Shown piece by piece: positions 33,916 to 45,394 of a stretch of 64,000 nucleotides of DNA. The notes under the pieces were generated by a model. It did no database searches. It had not been told where the DNA came from and was given only the letters and a program-made list of their open reading frames with translations. The stretch covers positions 1 to 64,000 of the forward strand of contig JAGYXB010000107.1 in assembly GCA_022495005.1 (NCBI GenBank). Direction: 5' to 3'. The stretch is from Rhyacophila brunnea (Eukaryota > Arthropoda > Insecta > Trichoptera > Rhyacophilidae). Numbering within the stretch: position 1 is the first letter of the stretch; every line of letters begins with the position of its first letter. The position numbers and the translations under genes were made by a program.

Positions 33916-34754
33916 ACACAATACTGTCTCTTAAAACATTAAATAAAACTTCGACTACTAATATTTCGGTATTGTGACTACTTATACCGATACTTGATTT
34001 GATAAAGACTTTAGAGATAAATAAACACATTTATATTTTTATGAAAAACATTAAAAACAAAACGAAAATAGTTTTTCACCTTTTAAAGAACTTATCACAG
34101 TACAATATTTATAAAATGTGGTGTACTAATAAAGTCTGAGTCTATTTTAAAATTTTCAATTTTATTTTTAAACAAAAAATAATCTTTTGTAATGTAAATA
34201 TTGGTTATTTAAAATGAAAGTTATCAGAAAATGTATTAAATTCTTGGTTTTATGTCTCTCTGCTCCTTAAAAGATTATTAAACCCAAGAATTATTATTCA
34301 AATATTCCATTGCAATGTTAGATAAAAATCATCAGGTCAAATTTCAATATTAAAATAATTACAAAAATATGGGCTCAAGGAATGTAAAGTTTACAGTAAG
34401 TAAAGTAAAGTAAAGTTGTAAGTTTATCATTGAGTTTTTTTAACATATTAAAACGTAAATAATCATTAAAATGTAAGTATTCCTAAATGGTATCTTACGA
34501 ATATTACCCATAGATGTCCATTGTCAATTTCCAGTATTCAAATTTCTTTATTTTACATATTATAATGAACATAGCAAATTATAAATTCAAAGCGTTCACG
34601 ACATGGCATAAAATAAACGTTAACATTTTTTTAAAATAAAAATACAGAGAAATGAGAGTTAATAATACAATAAGTAATAAAATAAGAAATAAAATAAGAA
34701 AAGAAATAAAATAAAATAAAATAACAAAACTAAAAGTAAAAGTTGATGGAAGTA

Positions 34755-35900
34755 CAGGCGGACCTCGACTTACGAACGTTCGACTTTCGCACAATTCGGT
34801 ATTTCGCACATTTCAAAAAAAATCGTTTTTTTAAAACGTCGCGCTGGCCGTGGGCTAAGATATCCCCTTCTCGCTCGCTCACAAGCAAGTGCATTTCTTG
34901 CGTCACTTGCATCCTGCTCGCACCCGTCACTTTGCTTGTGAACTAGCTAGGATAGATATGCGCAGGAGCGCGTGCGGGCGTGTCATGTTGCGCGTTTTGC
35001 TAATTTTCTTCATTTGAAATATTTCACCCTAAAAATTTATAAACATGAGTGAGAAACGGAAAAACTGCATTGTTGATACGAACAAAAAGAAATCAAGGAC
35101 TTATAGACTTACATGACGTTATGATTGCGGTGAATCTTTTGCTTCAATCGAACGTTCGTATGAAACAAACAGGTCTACTACGATATGTTCAATTTTGAAA
35201 AATAAAAATAAAATTAAGGAATACGTTCAAAATTGTGGAAATATAAAGGTTGTTTCCAAAAGACACGGCATAGTTATGGATGAAATGGAAAAATATTTGT
35301 CATCATGGATCGACGACCAACATCAAAAAGATGTCCCTCTGAATATTTCAATTATTCAAGCGAAGGCTCTTAGTTTGTACAAAGATTGGAAGGCTAGAAA
35401 AAGAAGATTCTAACACGATTTTTCAAGCAAGTAACGGCTGGTTTATATTAAATTCACTGGAAAATCAGCTGATGCAGATAAAGATGCTGCAAAAAAATTT
35501 ATTTCCTCATTATACAAAATTATTGAAGATGGAGAATATTCCTCTAGCCAAATATTTAATGTAGATGACACAGGTTTATTTTGGGAAAAAAATGCCTAGT
35601 CGTACATTCTTATCTAAAGAAGAATCAGTTGCCCCTGGGCATAAACCTTCTAAAAACCGATTGACATTGCTTCTTGGTGGAAACTTGGCTGGTGATTTAA
35701 AATTGATGCCAATGTTAATTTATCAACCAGAAAATTCCAGAGCATTGAAAGGGAAGGATAAAGAATTGCTTCCAGTAATCAAATAAAAAAGCCTGGGTTT
35801 ACTGCGTTAATATTAAAAGATTGGTTCACTTTACATTTCGTGCCAGAAGTTAAGCAATATTGTAAAGTTAATGATTTACCATTTAAAATATTTTATTTAA
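34755..35900 (+). mobile_element. Tigger/pogo element, 3'-truncated
   Basis: It starts CAGGCGGACCTCGACTTACG after TA (34753-34754), a typical Tigger-type terminus. A leader of about 290 bp precedes the transposase relic. The right terminus was not found; similarity stops near 35893. Confidence 0.85.
35045..35895 (+). pseudogene. Tigger/pogo transposase, broken
   Basis: The relic starts MSEKRKNCIVDTNKKKSRTY, close to the jerky/Tigger N-terminus. It goes on with the pogo DNA-binding region, then MEKYLSSWIDDQHQKDVPLN and IIQAKALSLYKDWK (CENP-B-type helix-turn-helix). Next comes the start of the DDE domain: IFNVDDTGLFW, then in another frame KKMPSRTFLSKEE, RLTLLLGGNLAGDLKLMPML and IYQPENSRALKGK. 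Stops and frameshifts occur at about 35114, 35412, 35585 and 35786. It ends at LPFKIFYLK, just before the region that normally holds the second catalytic Asp. Tigger elements are cut-and-paste transposons targeting TA. Confidence 0.9.
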
Positions 35901-36250
35901 AATAAGAAAAAGAAGAGTGGCAAACAGTTAACAGAAGCGATTTCATTCAACATGGTTATTGCTCTCTGAATTGGCATCACTAATGGCATTTTAGTTCTGC
36001 ACCTTGGAAGAAAAAACAACGGATGCCCTCGATTCCTAAGGTAATTGTCAGAGACACAGAGGCCAACACAAGTATCCAGCACTGCACTTCGTCTTAACTC
36101 TATTTGACAAAAATTAGTTTTTAAATAAATAAATTCACCATTATTTGCGTAACTACACCTACTATGTGGATTATTGTCTGCAATACATTTGTGAAAATCG
36201 ACAACTCTTGAAATATCCAATAAGCTGGTGGTCAGCTTATAAAGATCCAA
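35897..36250 (-). other. Unrecognised 117-codon open frame abutting the Tigger break
   Basis: The frame includes NGEFIYLKTNFCQIELRRSA, VLDTCVGLCVSDNYLR and MPLVMPIQRAITMLNEIASV. I do not recognise a family. Its edge coincides with the Tigger truncation point, so it probably came in with a second insertion that removed the Tigger 3' end. It could equally be a chance ORF. Confidence 0.3.
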
Positions 36251-36734
36251 AATTACCTTTTTTTTTTCGAATTTTCTAATTATTAATGCGTCAGCTATAC
36301 ATATTAGCGTGACACATACTTTGAGAAGTACAGTGATTTACGGTTGAATAATAAAGATGGGTACCTATATATGTATAGTAGATACAGATAAGGTAGGCGG
36401 GTCGAATCCCTAATGTATTTATACCTAAGTAGGTACCTACTGATTTTATCAGCTTTTGGATAATGCCTTTACTAGACTGGTTTAGAAAATGTCTACACAC
36501 CTAACACACTTTGGACTTATCTAAAGATGCAGTGGCAAACTGGTATTACTGCGAAACGTTTAAATTGAAATTTAGGAGCTGGGGATTAAAGGGATACAAG
36601 TGCATATGTGAGTAAATCAGTTTTCAAGTTAATTATACCGTTATAAATTCTACGTAAATACCTCGCTGTTATTAATATTCTGTAAATGAGGCCCGTTTTT
36701 CAAATTATACATTGTTCTGCTCCATTTTTTTTAT

Positions 36735-36945
36735 CTTCTTCTTCATCAGAACCTCATGGCTTAGCATTGTGACAGATGGTTTGGTACAGATAGACTTTTT
36801 CATGGCTTAGTTCCATCTCTCTTGGTATTCAACGGCACGCAAGGTTTTTGTCACCACAAAGCCTGTGGCATCCTTGATTTGGTCTGCCCAGCTGGAAGAC
36901 GATATTCCTCGGTCGCTCCGACCTCCAAACATCAACATGATCCAA
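36735..36945 (-). pseudogene. LINE C-terminal remnant
   Basis: Minus strand reads GISSSSWADQIKDATGFVVT, then KTLRAVEYQERWN, resembling the 'RW.DQIKDATG......A.DR..W' tail of non-LTR reverse transcriptases. A hAT-like MITE (36989-37384) is inserted close to its 5' side. Confidence 0.6.
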
Positions 36946-36988
36946 TATAAAGAGTTTTTTTTCCACTTTGTCATGCGGGCTATAAGTA

Positions 36989-37384
36989 CAGTGACGTCCC
37001 TGATAAAATGCCGTCCCTAAGCAGCGCCAAAATGCCGCCTCATTTTTTTTTATACACGATTTTTATCATCCTTTCATGAGTCCAATATCTAAGAAATGTG
37101 TTGTATGGATACATTACTAACAAAATATCAGACTAACTATTAGCAAATCTGCACGTGTCGTTTCTCGTCACTAAGGACGCCGAAGGGCAACGGAAGTAAA
37201 CAAGATATTGCGAACCCGAAAAAACCAGTGAGCTGATTTTTTTTAATGGAAAGATATTTTTGTTATTACTAAGTTTAGGTAGCTATTTCTATATATTCCA
37301 AATGATTTTCCTCGATTTATTGCCCTTTGAGTAACTGCCCCTCCAAACGACACTCAATCTGCCTACCCCCACGGGACGTCACTG
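36989..37384. mobile_element. hAT-like MITE, CAGTGACGTCCC family, copy 1
   Basis: This 396-bp element has ends CAGTGACGTCCC and GGGACGTCACTG, flanked by TATAAGTA and TATAAATA (7 of 8). Subterminal ATGCCGCC and CTGCCTACCCCCAC are shared by all copies (40168-40658, 46512-48604, 52662-53973). Confidence 0.92.
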
Positions 37385-37669
37385 TATAAATACGACTAAA
37401 AAAATTGGCAAACCGAGAAGAAACGGTTTCAAATCTGAAGTTCGATGGTTATATTATATAATCATTGGTACGTTTGGCCATTTACGAGATTCAGCATTCG
37501 ACTCCATCGCCATATTTCAATAGTGATATTTCTATATGTGTATTAATATTTACCCAAATACGGTGTGACAAGATGCCTGTTGAGTATAGCATACTGGTTT
37601 TAAAACTGAAATCGACTTATTTTGAAAATTTCAATGCTAATAATTGTAATCATAGAATACAAATAATTA

Positions 37670-38117
37670 TAAGATACAAATAACTTTTTATATACAACTT
37701 TTAAATTTTCTGTTGAATCATATAAACTTGACTTGACTAGCTTAAACGATCAAAAAATTTGTACTTCATAGAATTACTGAATAAATATAGAATACTGAAA
37801 TGTCATTTTGACATTTCATATTGATTTCCAAAGTAACGCACGTATATATTAATAATTTAGTTGCTAGGACCCCAGACCCCTAGCAACCAATAATAGGGGA
37901 TTGGATTACGGATTTATTCCAAAATAATTTTTTATACAAAACAGAATTAACTGAAAATGAATTCAATTCTACTAAAGATGGCTAAAAGTATTAAAAAATA
38001 TTCTAAAAGTTTCAAATGTCTAGCTAGTCGGGAATTTAGTTAAAAATCGATTGCAAGATTTGTATTGGATAAACAACCACCGGACAAATAAGAATACGAT
38101 CTAATAAAAACGTTATA
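37670..38117 (+). mobile_element. Family D TIR element, copy 3
   Basis: It contains the family markers AATTTTCTGTTGAATCATAT, GACTTGACTAGCTTAAACGA and CCACCGGACAAATAAGAATA. It ends CTAATAAAAACGTTATAA. Confidence 0.82.
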
Positions 38118-38678
38118 AAATAACGGAAGCGGGTTATCTTTTTGGTTGGCTGTAAGAAGGCACAGTTCTCAAGTGTAGAGAAATATGAAATGAACCTGAA
38201 AACGTGTAAAGAATATGTTATTTTCAATAGTTACGCCTGTATTATAATATTCGTTAAAGTGTGTCACATAAACGAAACTCGCATTCAATATTGGTAACAT
38301 TTAAGGGCATTGTGTTAACGGTATTTTCGTATTATAAACAGTTATAAACCAAACCTGGCTTCAAAGTCGTGGTCTGTGATGACTAGTTTTGCATTCATAT
38401 TTCTATATTATTAATCTGTGCTGTGTCTGCAATCCCTTACTTCATCTTCTCAATTATACTTTAATTAATTTGTTTTTCAAATTGGGTCAATTATCGGAAA
38501 TACATAACTTTCTACAAGTTTGAAGATATTTTTGAAATCTATTAAAATCACACGTAGTTAAAATTAGAATGTAAAAGGCAAAATGATATGGGAAAAGACA
38601 GATAAATACAATATCACTAGTCGATGGATGATTATATGGGACTCAAGACTGGAGGTTGTATAATCAGACTATTTTTGG

Positions 38679-38878
38679 AACTGTTTGGTTATGAGGAATA
38701 CAGCGGGAAACACATTTTTAAAATAGCCGATATACTGGATTATTTGTTAGGTTAAACTAACCTAACCTAACCTAACCCAACCTAACCTAACCTAAACTAA
38801 CCCAAACTAACAAATAATCCAGTAAATCGGGTATTTTCAAAATGTGTTTTCCGCTGTATTCCTCATAACCGAACAGTA
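38679..38878. mobile_element. Foldback element with TTAGG core, copy 2
   Basis: It has the same arms as 20331-20540 (CAGCGGGAAACACATTTTTA; CGCTGTATTCCTCATAACCG). The core of about 55 bp is on the CCTAA strand (38757-38811), the opposite orientation relative to copy 1. Confidence 0.9.
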
Positions 38879-39520
38879 CCCTATTTTTTGTTTTTCAGGA
38901 GAAATGGGATGTTAGATATTAGATGAACCTATTAGGGCCATACTTTGACTCTAAACACATATTGTAAAAAAACATGTGCATTTATCGAACCCGAGATCTA
39001 CGATATTATAAGTCGATACGTTACCATGTACATCAAATTGAAAATGAATTAAGTGACTTTATTAAAATAAATAATGTTAAAAACTGTACGTATTAAATAA
39101 TACTTTGGTTTGTGTTTCTTCCTCGATTTGTAGTACCTTCAAGATGTGACGTTCTTTGGCTATCTCTATTTGCCTACCTTCACGCGACGGCACTGTGAAG
39201 GCGTAACTATGTTTGAGAACCGTTTTCTATATCTGAGCACCTACGTGATTTGTGTAACCATCGGGAAGTCTGAGGGTCAAATCCTTTGAACAATTTTCCA
39301 ATTTTACGTAAGTACCTATTAGATATCTCGACTATCCCTCGTATGGACGTCTATACTGACAACTTCATGTTTTATCATCGTCGTCTTGTGATGATTTATA
39401 TTCTTATCGGTCCAGTATATTACGTTGCCACTTATTATTTTCGCAGAACTAAACTATGTTGCTAATTGATGTCTTCATTTCTGACGTTGTTTAGAATTTG
39501 GGTAAAACTGTGTGGTAAAA

Positions 39521-39842
39521 CACCTCAGCGCAACTATTCTATACACAAGACTGCTTTCGGCACTTACGGCAGCTAAATAGGGTAGGAAAGTATTGACTTA
39601 TTAACACTTATTGTAACAATTACAATAAGTTAGCTGGCTGAACTGTCGAAACTGTCTATCTCGGTCTAAAATTTATCACAGCCAAGAGAGGTGCTGTTAA
39701 AACATGGCACTTATTGTAACAATTATAACTAAATTATTGTAATTGTTACAATAAGTGTTAATAATTCGATACTTTCCTAGTCTATTTAGCTGATGCAGTA
39801 GACCTAAAGCAGTCTTGTGTATAGAATAGATGCGCTGATGTG
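39521..39842. mobile_element. MITE that is almost entirely inverted repeat
   Basis: Arms of about 115 bp (ATCTATTCTATACACAAGAC-like; AACACTTATTGTAACAATTA) are inverted around a centre of about 100 bp. The ends read TCAGCGC and GCGCTGA. The RNA would be a long hairpin. Confidence 0.85.
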
Positions 39843-40041
39843 ACAATTTTGTCCAAATATCGTTCTTTTATAGTTTTAGTACGTTTATATTAATTAGTCT
39901 ACATAATTAATAATTAACGTCATCAATGCTCTATGTGACACCAGAATTAAAATACAATTAATTATATAAGCTTCCGAAGTATAGTATAAGGTTTATAAAA
40001 TTAGTAATAGATTTTTAGAACGTCGTAGCAGCCATTTTTGA

Positions 40042-41370
40042 CATTTGTGTTCAGTATTGTTTGGCAAATCATCACGGAAAGATACACAGTTGGACAGCGT
40101 ATACAAATTGTAAAAATGTATTACAACATTAATGAATCTATTCGAATTATGTTTCGGGCGTTACGTGCAGTGACGTCCCAAGACAAAATGCCGCCATATA
40201 TATTTTTTATACAGTACTTTTTATCATCCTTTCATGACTCAAATATGTAAGAAATGTGTTGTATGGATACATTACTAACAAGATATAGTTATACCACTAA
40301 AATTCCATTCCTGCTTCAACAGACAATATTGCTAGTCTATGGTTTCAGATAGGTACCTACATTTAAAAATACACCCGATAACTTCCAAAACTCGCTAGTA
40401 ACTGGCAAACATGTTTGGATACATTTTAAATTAGGTATGCACGTGTCGTTGTTCACCAAGAACGTGACGTCCAAGGACAACGGAAGTAAACTAGACATCG
40501 CGAACCCAACAAAAAAATAAAGTCCTGTTAAAACTTTTATCGTACCTAATTAATAATATTTCCGTTATTAGTTAGTTAAGTTAAGTTTAGTTAAGTTTAG
40601 GTAGCTTTCTGCCGCCCCCAAGCGACGCTCAATCTGCCTACCCCACTGGACGTCACTGGTTATCATTACGTGAAATGTATGGTCAAAATAATCGACCTAC
40701 ATAGTTTACTATTCGTAATTTAATTTAAAAATTTCTGTCAAATGGTAATTTTTGTTATGTTAAGCCTGATGTTAATCCACCCCGTCAAAAACGTAAACGT
40801 ACTGCTGAAAATATCGATGTTGTGAATCAAAGTGTGGATGAAAATCCAGAACAATCAATTACACATTGTTCTCAAGAACTTAGACTTTCTATGGCATCGA
40901 ATATTCTTCATAAAGATTAGCATTTGAAAGAGTATAAAATTCAGTTAATACAAGAATATAAAGACTATTTGGTGCGTCCAAATTTTTCTGATTGCGCTTT
41001 AGAGCAACTTAAAACAGATCCATTATTTTATGAACAAATCATCTTCAGCAATGAAGCTCATTTTGGGTTAAATGGCTTTGTAAATAAGTACAATTAACAC
41101 AATTGGAGTAATGAGAACCCACGTGCTATTTTCGAAATACCTTTATATTATTCAAAAAAATTAACAATTTGGTGAGGTTTATGATCTGCAGGATTTGGAC
41201 CGTATTTTTTGAAAACGAATATTGCAATGCAGTTATAGTTAAAAGAGAACATTACAGAAACATGATTACTTACTTTTCCTGGCATGAATTAGATGATTTT
41301 GATTTGAACGATGTGTAGTTGCAACAAGATGCTGCAGCATCTCGTGACATAATCAACTTATTGAGAGAAA
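40042..41370 (+). pseudogene. Tc1/mariner-superfamily transposase, split by a MITE and full of stops
   Basis: The N-terminus reads ERYTVGQRIQIVKMYYNINE and SIRIMFRALR up to 40167. The MITE 40168-40658 follows, and then the gene resumes with EMYGQNNRPT. Later pieces are DVNPPRQKRKRTAENIDVVN, NFSDCALEQLKTDPLFYEQI, IFSNEAHFGLNGFVNKYN and NWSNENPRAIFEIPLYYSKK. These follow the insect transposases with 'YT..QRI.IV..YY..GES' at the start and 'W.L..L..DP.FF...LF.DEA.F..NG..N..N.R.W' around the first catalytic Asp. Here that Asp site reads SNEAHF (D to N). Many in-frame stops show old decay. It is followed directly by family D copy 4. Confidence 0.82.
40168..40658. mobile_element. hAT-like MITE, CAGTGACGTCCC family, copy 2
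   Basis: This 491-bp element starts CAGTGACGTCCCAAGAC and ends GGACGTCACTG, splitting the transposase relic 40042-41370. The left flank GTTACGTG and right flank GTTATCATTACGTG suggest a duplication later altered. Confidence 0.87.
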
Positions 41371-41818
41371 TTAATTACAAGATAAAAATAACTTTTTATT
41401 TACAACGTTTTTAAATTTTCTGTTGAATCATATAAACTTGACTTGACTAGCTTAAACGATCAAAAAAAATTGTACTTGATAGCAATAATACTGAAATGTA
41501 ATATTGACACTCATATTGATTTCCATAGTAACGCACGTATATATTAATAATTTAGCTGCTAGACCCCAGACCCATAGCAACCAATAATAGTGTCGAAATA
41601 ACTTTTCACACAAAACAGAATTAACTGAAAATTAATTCAATTCTACTTAAAGATGGCTAAAAGTGTTAAAAAAAATGCATTGGCATCGTGTTCTGATATA
41701 TTCTAAAAGTTGCGAATGTCTAGCTAGTCGGGAAGTTAGTTAAAAATCGATTGCAAGATTTGTACCGGACAAAGAACCACCGGACAAATAAGAATACGAA
41801 CTAAGAAAAACGTTGTAA
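41371..41818 (+). mobile_element. Family D TIR element, copy 4
   Basis: It starts AATTACAAGATAAAAATAAC and ends ACTAAGAAAAACGTTGTAA. It is collinear with copies at 30440, 37670 and (partly) 50239. Confidence 0.83.
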
Positions 41819-42255
41819 TAATAGTATATATTCTATCCCTAATTTTATAAGCCTATACATATATCACTTTTTAGACCGTAAAACCTCGATGAATGCTCTT
41901 ACTTGATTACGGCAAAGAAAAATAAAAGACTTCCTTCATTTTTATGGTTGGTTATAAAGCAGTTTTTGTCTTTCGGATAAAATTTAAATTTTGAAAAATT
42001 GGAGGTTCTTATCAGCCAAAGGAAAATAATATGTTGAATTCTTGATAATAAAACAATAATAACGAGAGAGAATAAATAATGAAAAAAAATTATTAGTTTA
42101 AATGTTTTGGAAGATTTGATAATTTATTCTTGATTGGGTTTTCTGATCAATTTATGTTTCGTGTAGTGATATTGTACAGGTAGCTAAACGCAGATATATC
42201 ATTATATACTTATGAAAATATAAAAATATTGAACAAATATAATACTAGCGTCTTA

Positions 42256-42940
42256 GAGCCCTATGCAGAATCCAAGATTTCGATCTTAAGTATAAGTTGC
42301 CGAAAAGCATGACTTAACTATAGACTATACTGACTATAGAGTTAAGGAATCCTTAACCATAGACTACTTGTGTTATGAACACGCTTCTGTATTACCATTT
42401 ACCACTGACAGCTGCTGTCAAAATAAATTCGCGTGTCTATAAAACATACTCATATTCATTTAACAATTTATCTCAATATGGATATTGATAATGTTAATTC
42501 GTTTAGCATGTACATGCAGAATATTATTTTACTTTTTATACGCCAGTCCGCAGAAATACAAGATGCCAGACAGAATGACACTGTATGCTAGTGTTACCAT
42601 GCTAAAAAAATATCTTGCGGTGCCTGTGAAATCACGTATAATGACTGATAACGGAAACATAAGAGTATTATAATTAAATATTAATTATGTATTTATAGTA
42701 ATTTCATTTATAAAGTGCAGTTGTCATATTTTTGTCATCGTTTAACAATTACAAAATAATTTACCTAAACTATAGGAAAGATAATTTTGAAATATGGTAT
42801 TATTTTCAATAAAAAAAACGAACGAAGCTTTTAAGACGAAGTGAACTATAGATAACTTGATCTTAACTAAGGACATGTTTCTGCATAGTGTTTTCTGCTA
42901 AGGAAATTTTAGTTATGATAAATGTTTCTGCATTCCGCTC
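42256..42940. mobile_element. PIF/Harbinger-like element, 685 bp
   Basis: Ends GAGCCCTATGCAGAA and TTTCTGCATTCCGCTC are flanked by TTA (42253-42255, 42941-42943). A 37-codon frame at 42478-42591, MDIDNVNSFSMYMQNIILLF and onward, could be the decayed start of a Harbinger protein; this last point is inference. Confidence 0.7.
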
Positions 42941-43299
42941 TTAGAAATTTAGTATCGGTAAGTTAAGTAGAGAGTATTAGGGGTGACAGCCTCTTAAAGA
43001 TAGGAATTTACGACCGAAAACGAAGCATGGAGTTTTTAATTATTAAAGCCATTGAAATTACCCCTCAACAAGGTTAATTTTAATAACAATCTGCCGGAAT
43101 CAAACTCGCGGAGAGAAAACTAAAAATAAACACGCTCTAAAAACACAGAGTTTCGAATTCATTTTGTATTTGAGTGAGAAAGGTCAGAATCAAATTGCTC
43201 GTTGTAAGAATAATAATGCCATTTCAAGCACTTGAGAAAAATAATAAGCGTCTCCTTTTTATTACTAGAAATACTGGGACTTAGCCGTGTGCACACGTT

Positions 43300-43726
43300 C
43301 TCTTAAGGCTATACCTCAGATGAGGCATGGTCTAAAAAGATCGTGGCATCGGATTGCGGGTCGCGGGTCCAAATTACGCATGCCGAACGAAATATAATTT
43401 GTCATATAAATCCAACATGCATCCATTACGAGTTTGGCTTGATAGTAGATGGGCCGGGTTGTACCTGCGGGCATGACCACCAAGATGTTGAACACATCCT
43501 CTGGGATTGCCCGCTTATGGAACTCGAACGAGCCGAGCTGTTTGCCAAAGTCCGTCCTCACACGGGCCCAATTGGTCATGGAGATCTGATAGCAACCGAG
43601 GCCAACTTTGCGGAATTCGAGAAATTTGCAGCGTCGTATGGGGAGCGGGATAATCCCGACTCTTCTGTAGACTCATCCAATTCAATTCGTGACACTCAGT
43701 ATGCGGGTACACAAAGCGCTTAACGT
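43300..43726 (+). pseudogene. LINE ORF2 C-terminus (5'-truncated)
   Basis: The open frame ends with RVQITHAERNIICHINPTCI, GPGCTCGHDHQDVEHILWDC and PLMELERAELFAKVRPHTGP. CTCGHDHQDVEHILWDC is the C-x-C-x7-H-x4-C zinc-like knuckle found at the C-terminus of I/Jockey/CR1-type non-LTR ORF2 proteins. The frame ends at a natural TAA (about 43724), and the LINE 3' region follows directly. The 43300-43723 part is stop-free. The reverse transcriptase catalytic part is missing. Two other tail copies of this family lie at 2085-2270 and 28606-29050. Confidence 0.85.
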
Positions 43727-43979
43727 CAGCGGACAGCAGAGCCAGTCCAAAAAACAAAAATTTTCTTTCTTAACTTTTTTCTTTAAGCACTACGGTGCAT
43801 GGTTGCAGCATCAGTCCCATGCGGCTCCGTCTCGGGACGGGATGAGCACTTAAAATCACTTCTTTCAGACATGTTTAAAGCGTCATAGAAAGCGGCCGTG
43901 CATATCCACGGCTGTGCATATATGACGGGTGGTGGTGGGCACTTTAACGTAGTATGTTCTATTAGTAACAATAATAATA

Positions 43980-45394
43980 TCCGTACCAATATGGCAGAAG
44001 CATATAAGTCGTGTTTTGGCGATTTTGAGATTTGAATGCCAATATGTCAAAAAATGCCTACTTTATGTTATGGCAAAAGCATATATCTCCTACGACTCAA
44101 ACGACTTGAAAAAACAATACATGTCATAAAATGTCAAGCTCTAACAAGCCAAAAGCATATATCTCTGACATATACGCTTTGGCATAATATAAAATTTCAA
44201 ACTCTAACAAGGCAAAAGCATATATGTCTGACATATACGCTTTTGGCATATTATAAAATTACGTATGCGCAGACCTATCTATGGTATTCTGCATTTTTGG
44301 CAGCCTTCTTTATTGGATTTATAAAATTAGCAATACAGAGGGACTGGAATATAAAGTATGCAAAAAAAGTTACAGGATTTATTTATAATAAACAAGAAAA
44401 CAAATGAAAGGGAAAAAGTTACTGCATACATAAAAAGCTTTCCTAAACATGCAAGTCATTATTCACGTCGTCGCACATCCAAAGAATACCTTTCTGGGCA
44501 GCTAAACATATCAAAAATGTTTGAAATGCATTGTGATATGCAAACGGAAAAAATACGATTCCTGTGTCATATAGTTAGTACCTATTTATGCTTCAATTTT
44601 TAAAAACACCGGATATAAATTTAAAGTACCTAGCAAAAACACATGAAAAACTTGTGAAACATACAATATTTAATTAAAATGTGCTACAGATTTACAAATA
44701 AAACAAAAATTGGAAACCGATAAGTTTGCAAGTGGCAGATGAAGGCTATGAATTAAAAAAACGATAAGACCAAAGCTCTCCAATCTGAAGGTAAAATTGC
44801 ATTTTTAGCATTCGACCTGCAGCAGTGTTTGGCAACGCCTTCTCTTAACTCAAATATATAGTGTACTGTAAAAAGCAATTGTATACATAAAATTTGACCG
44901 TAAGAAATTGCACATCGAACCAAACCGCATGTTATATGATAGATCTGGTTTATCATCCATTTTATATGAATTTAAATACCTGTTAATTTTTTATATAAAT
45001 ACTATAAGTAATACTCATAAACAACTGTTTACCAATATTATTATCACTGTTAGTTTAATTTTATCATGTTTTCATTTAATTTCCATGCTCTTGTTTCAAT
45101 TTCATAAGTTTTTCAATAATAAAACATCTATTAGTGTAAATGATATGTCAAAATGTTGAAAATGTTTTTTATGCCAAAACCTCATATGTCATTAAATGCT
45201 CAATAACTCATTGAATTACTTGATTTTCTTTTTTTATCAAACATATATTAAAAATATACTAGTTTTTTATAATTATAACATTAAACAATCCAATTTCCAT
45301 CATATCCTGATTTGTGACACTTCTTTAAACCTTAAAAACCCTCTCCTGTAAAATGCGAAAAATGACTTATATGCTTCTGCCATATAGGTACGGA
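43980..45394. mobile_element. 1.4-kb TIR transposon inserted in a LINE tail
   Basis: Terminal inverted repeats of about 30 bp begin TCCGTACCAATATGGCAGAA and end TTCTGCCATATAGGTACGGA with one mismatch. TA is present on both sides (43978-43979, 45395-45396). The empty site is preserved at 28866-28867. Repeated AAAAGCATATATCTC/GTC and GACATATACGCTTTTGGCAT motifs lie in the first 300 bp as subterminal repeats. It contains the relic at 44358-44870. Confidence 0.9.
44358..44870 (+). pseudogene. Relic of an unnamed insect transposon protein
   Basis: One frame reads KKTNEREKVTAYIKSFPKHA, SHYSRRRTSKEYLSGQLNIS and KMFEMHCDMQ. Further on another frame reads LHFLAFDLQQCLATPSLNSN. I recognise the pairing of '..FP...SHY.R....+.YL...L.I.KM+' with 'FDLQQCLPTP' from a repeated insect protein family annotated as uncharacterised or transposase-like. 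Most of the region between the two motifs, and everything after, is missing. I cannot name the superfamily with certainty. Confidence 0.6.

Noticed and set aside
43343..43723. Independent zinc-finger gene
   Set aside because: The CxC-x7-H-x4-C knuckle near the C-terminus and the following repeated 3' region identify it as the end of a LINE ORF2.
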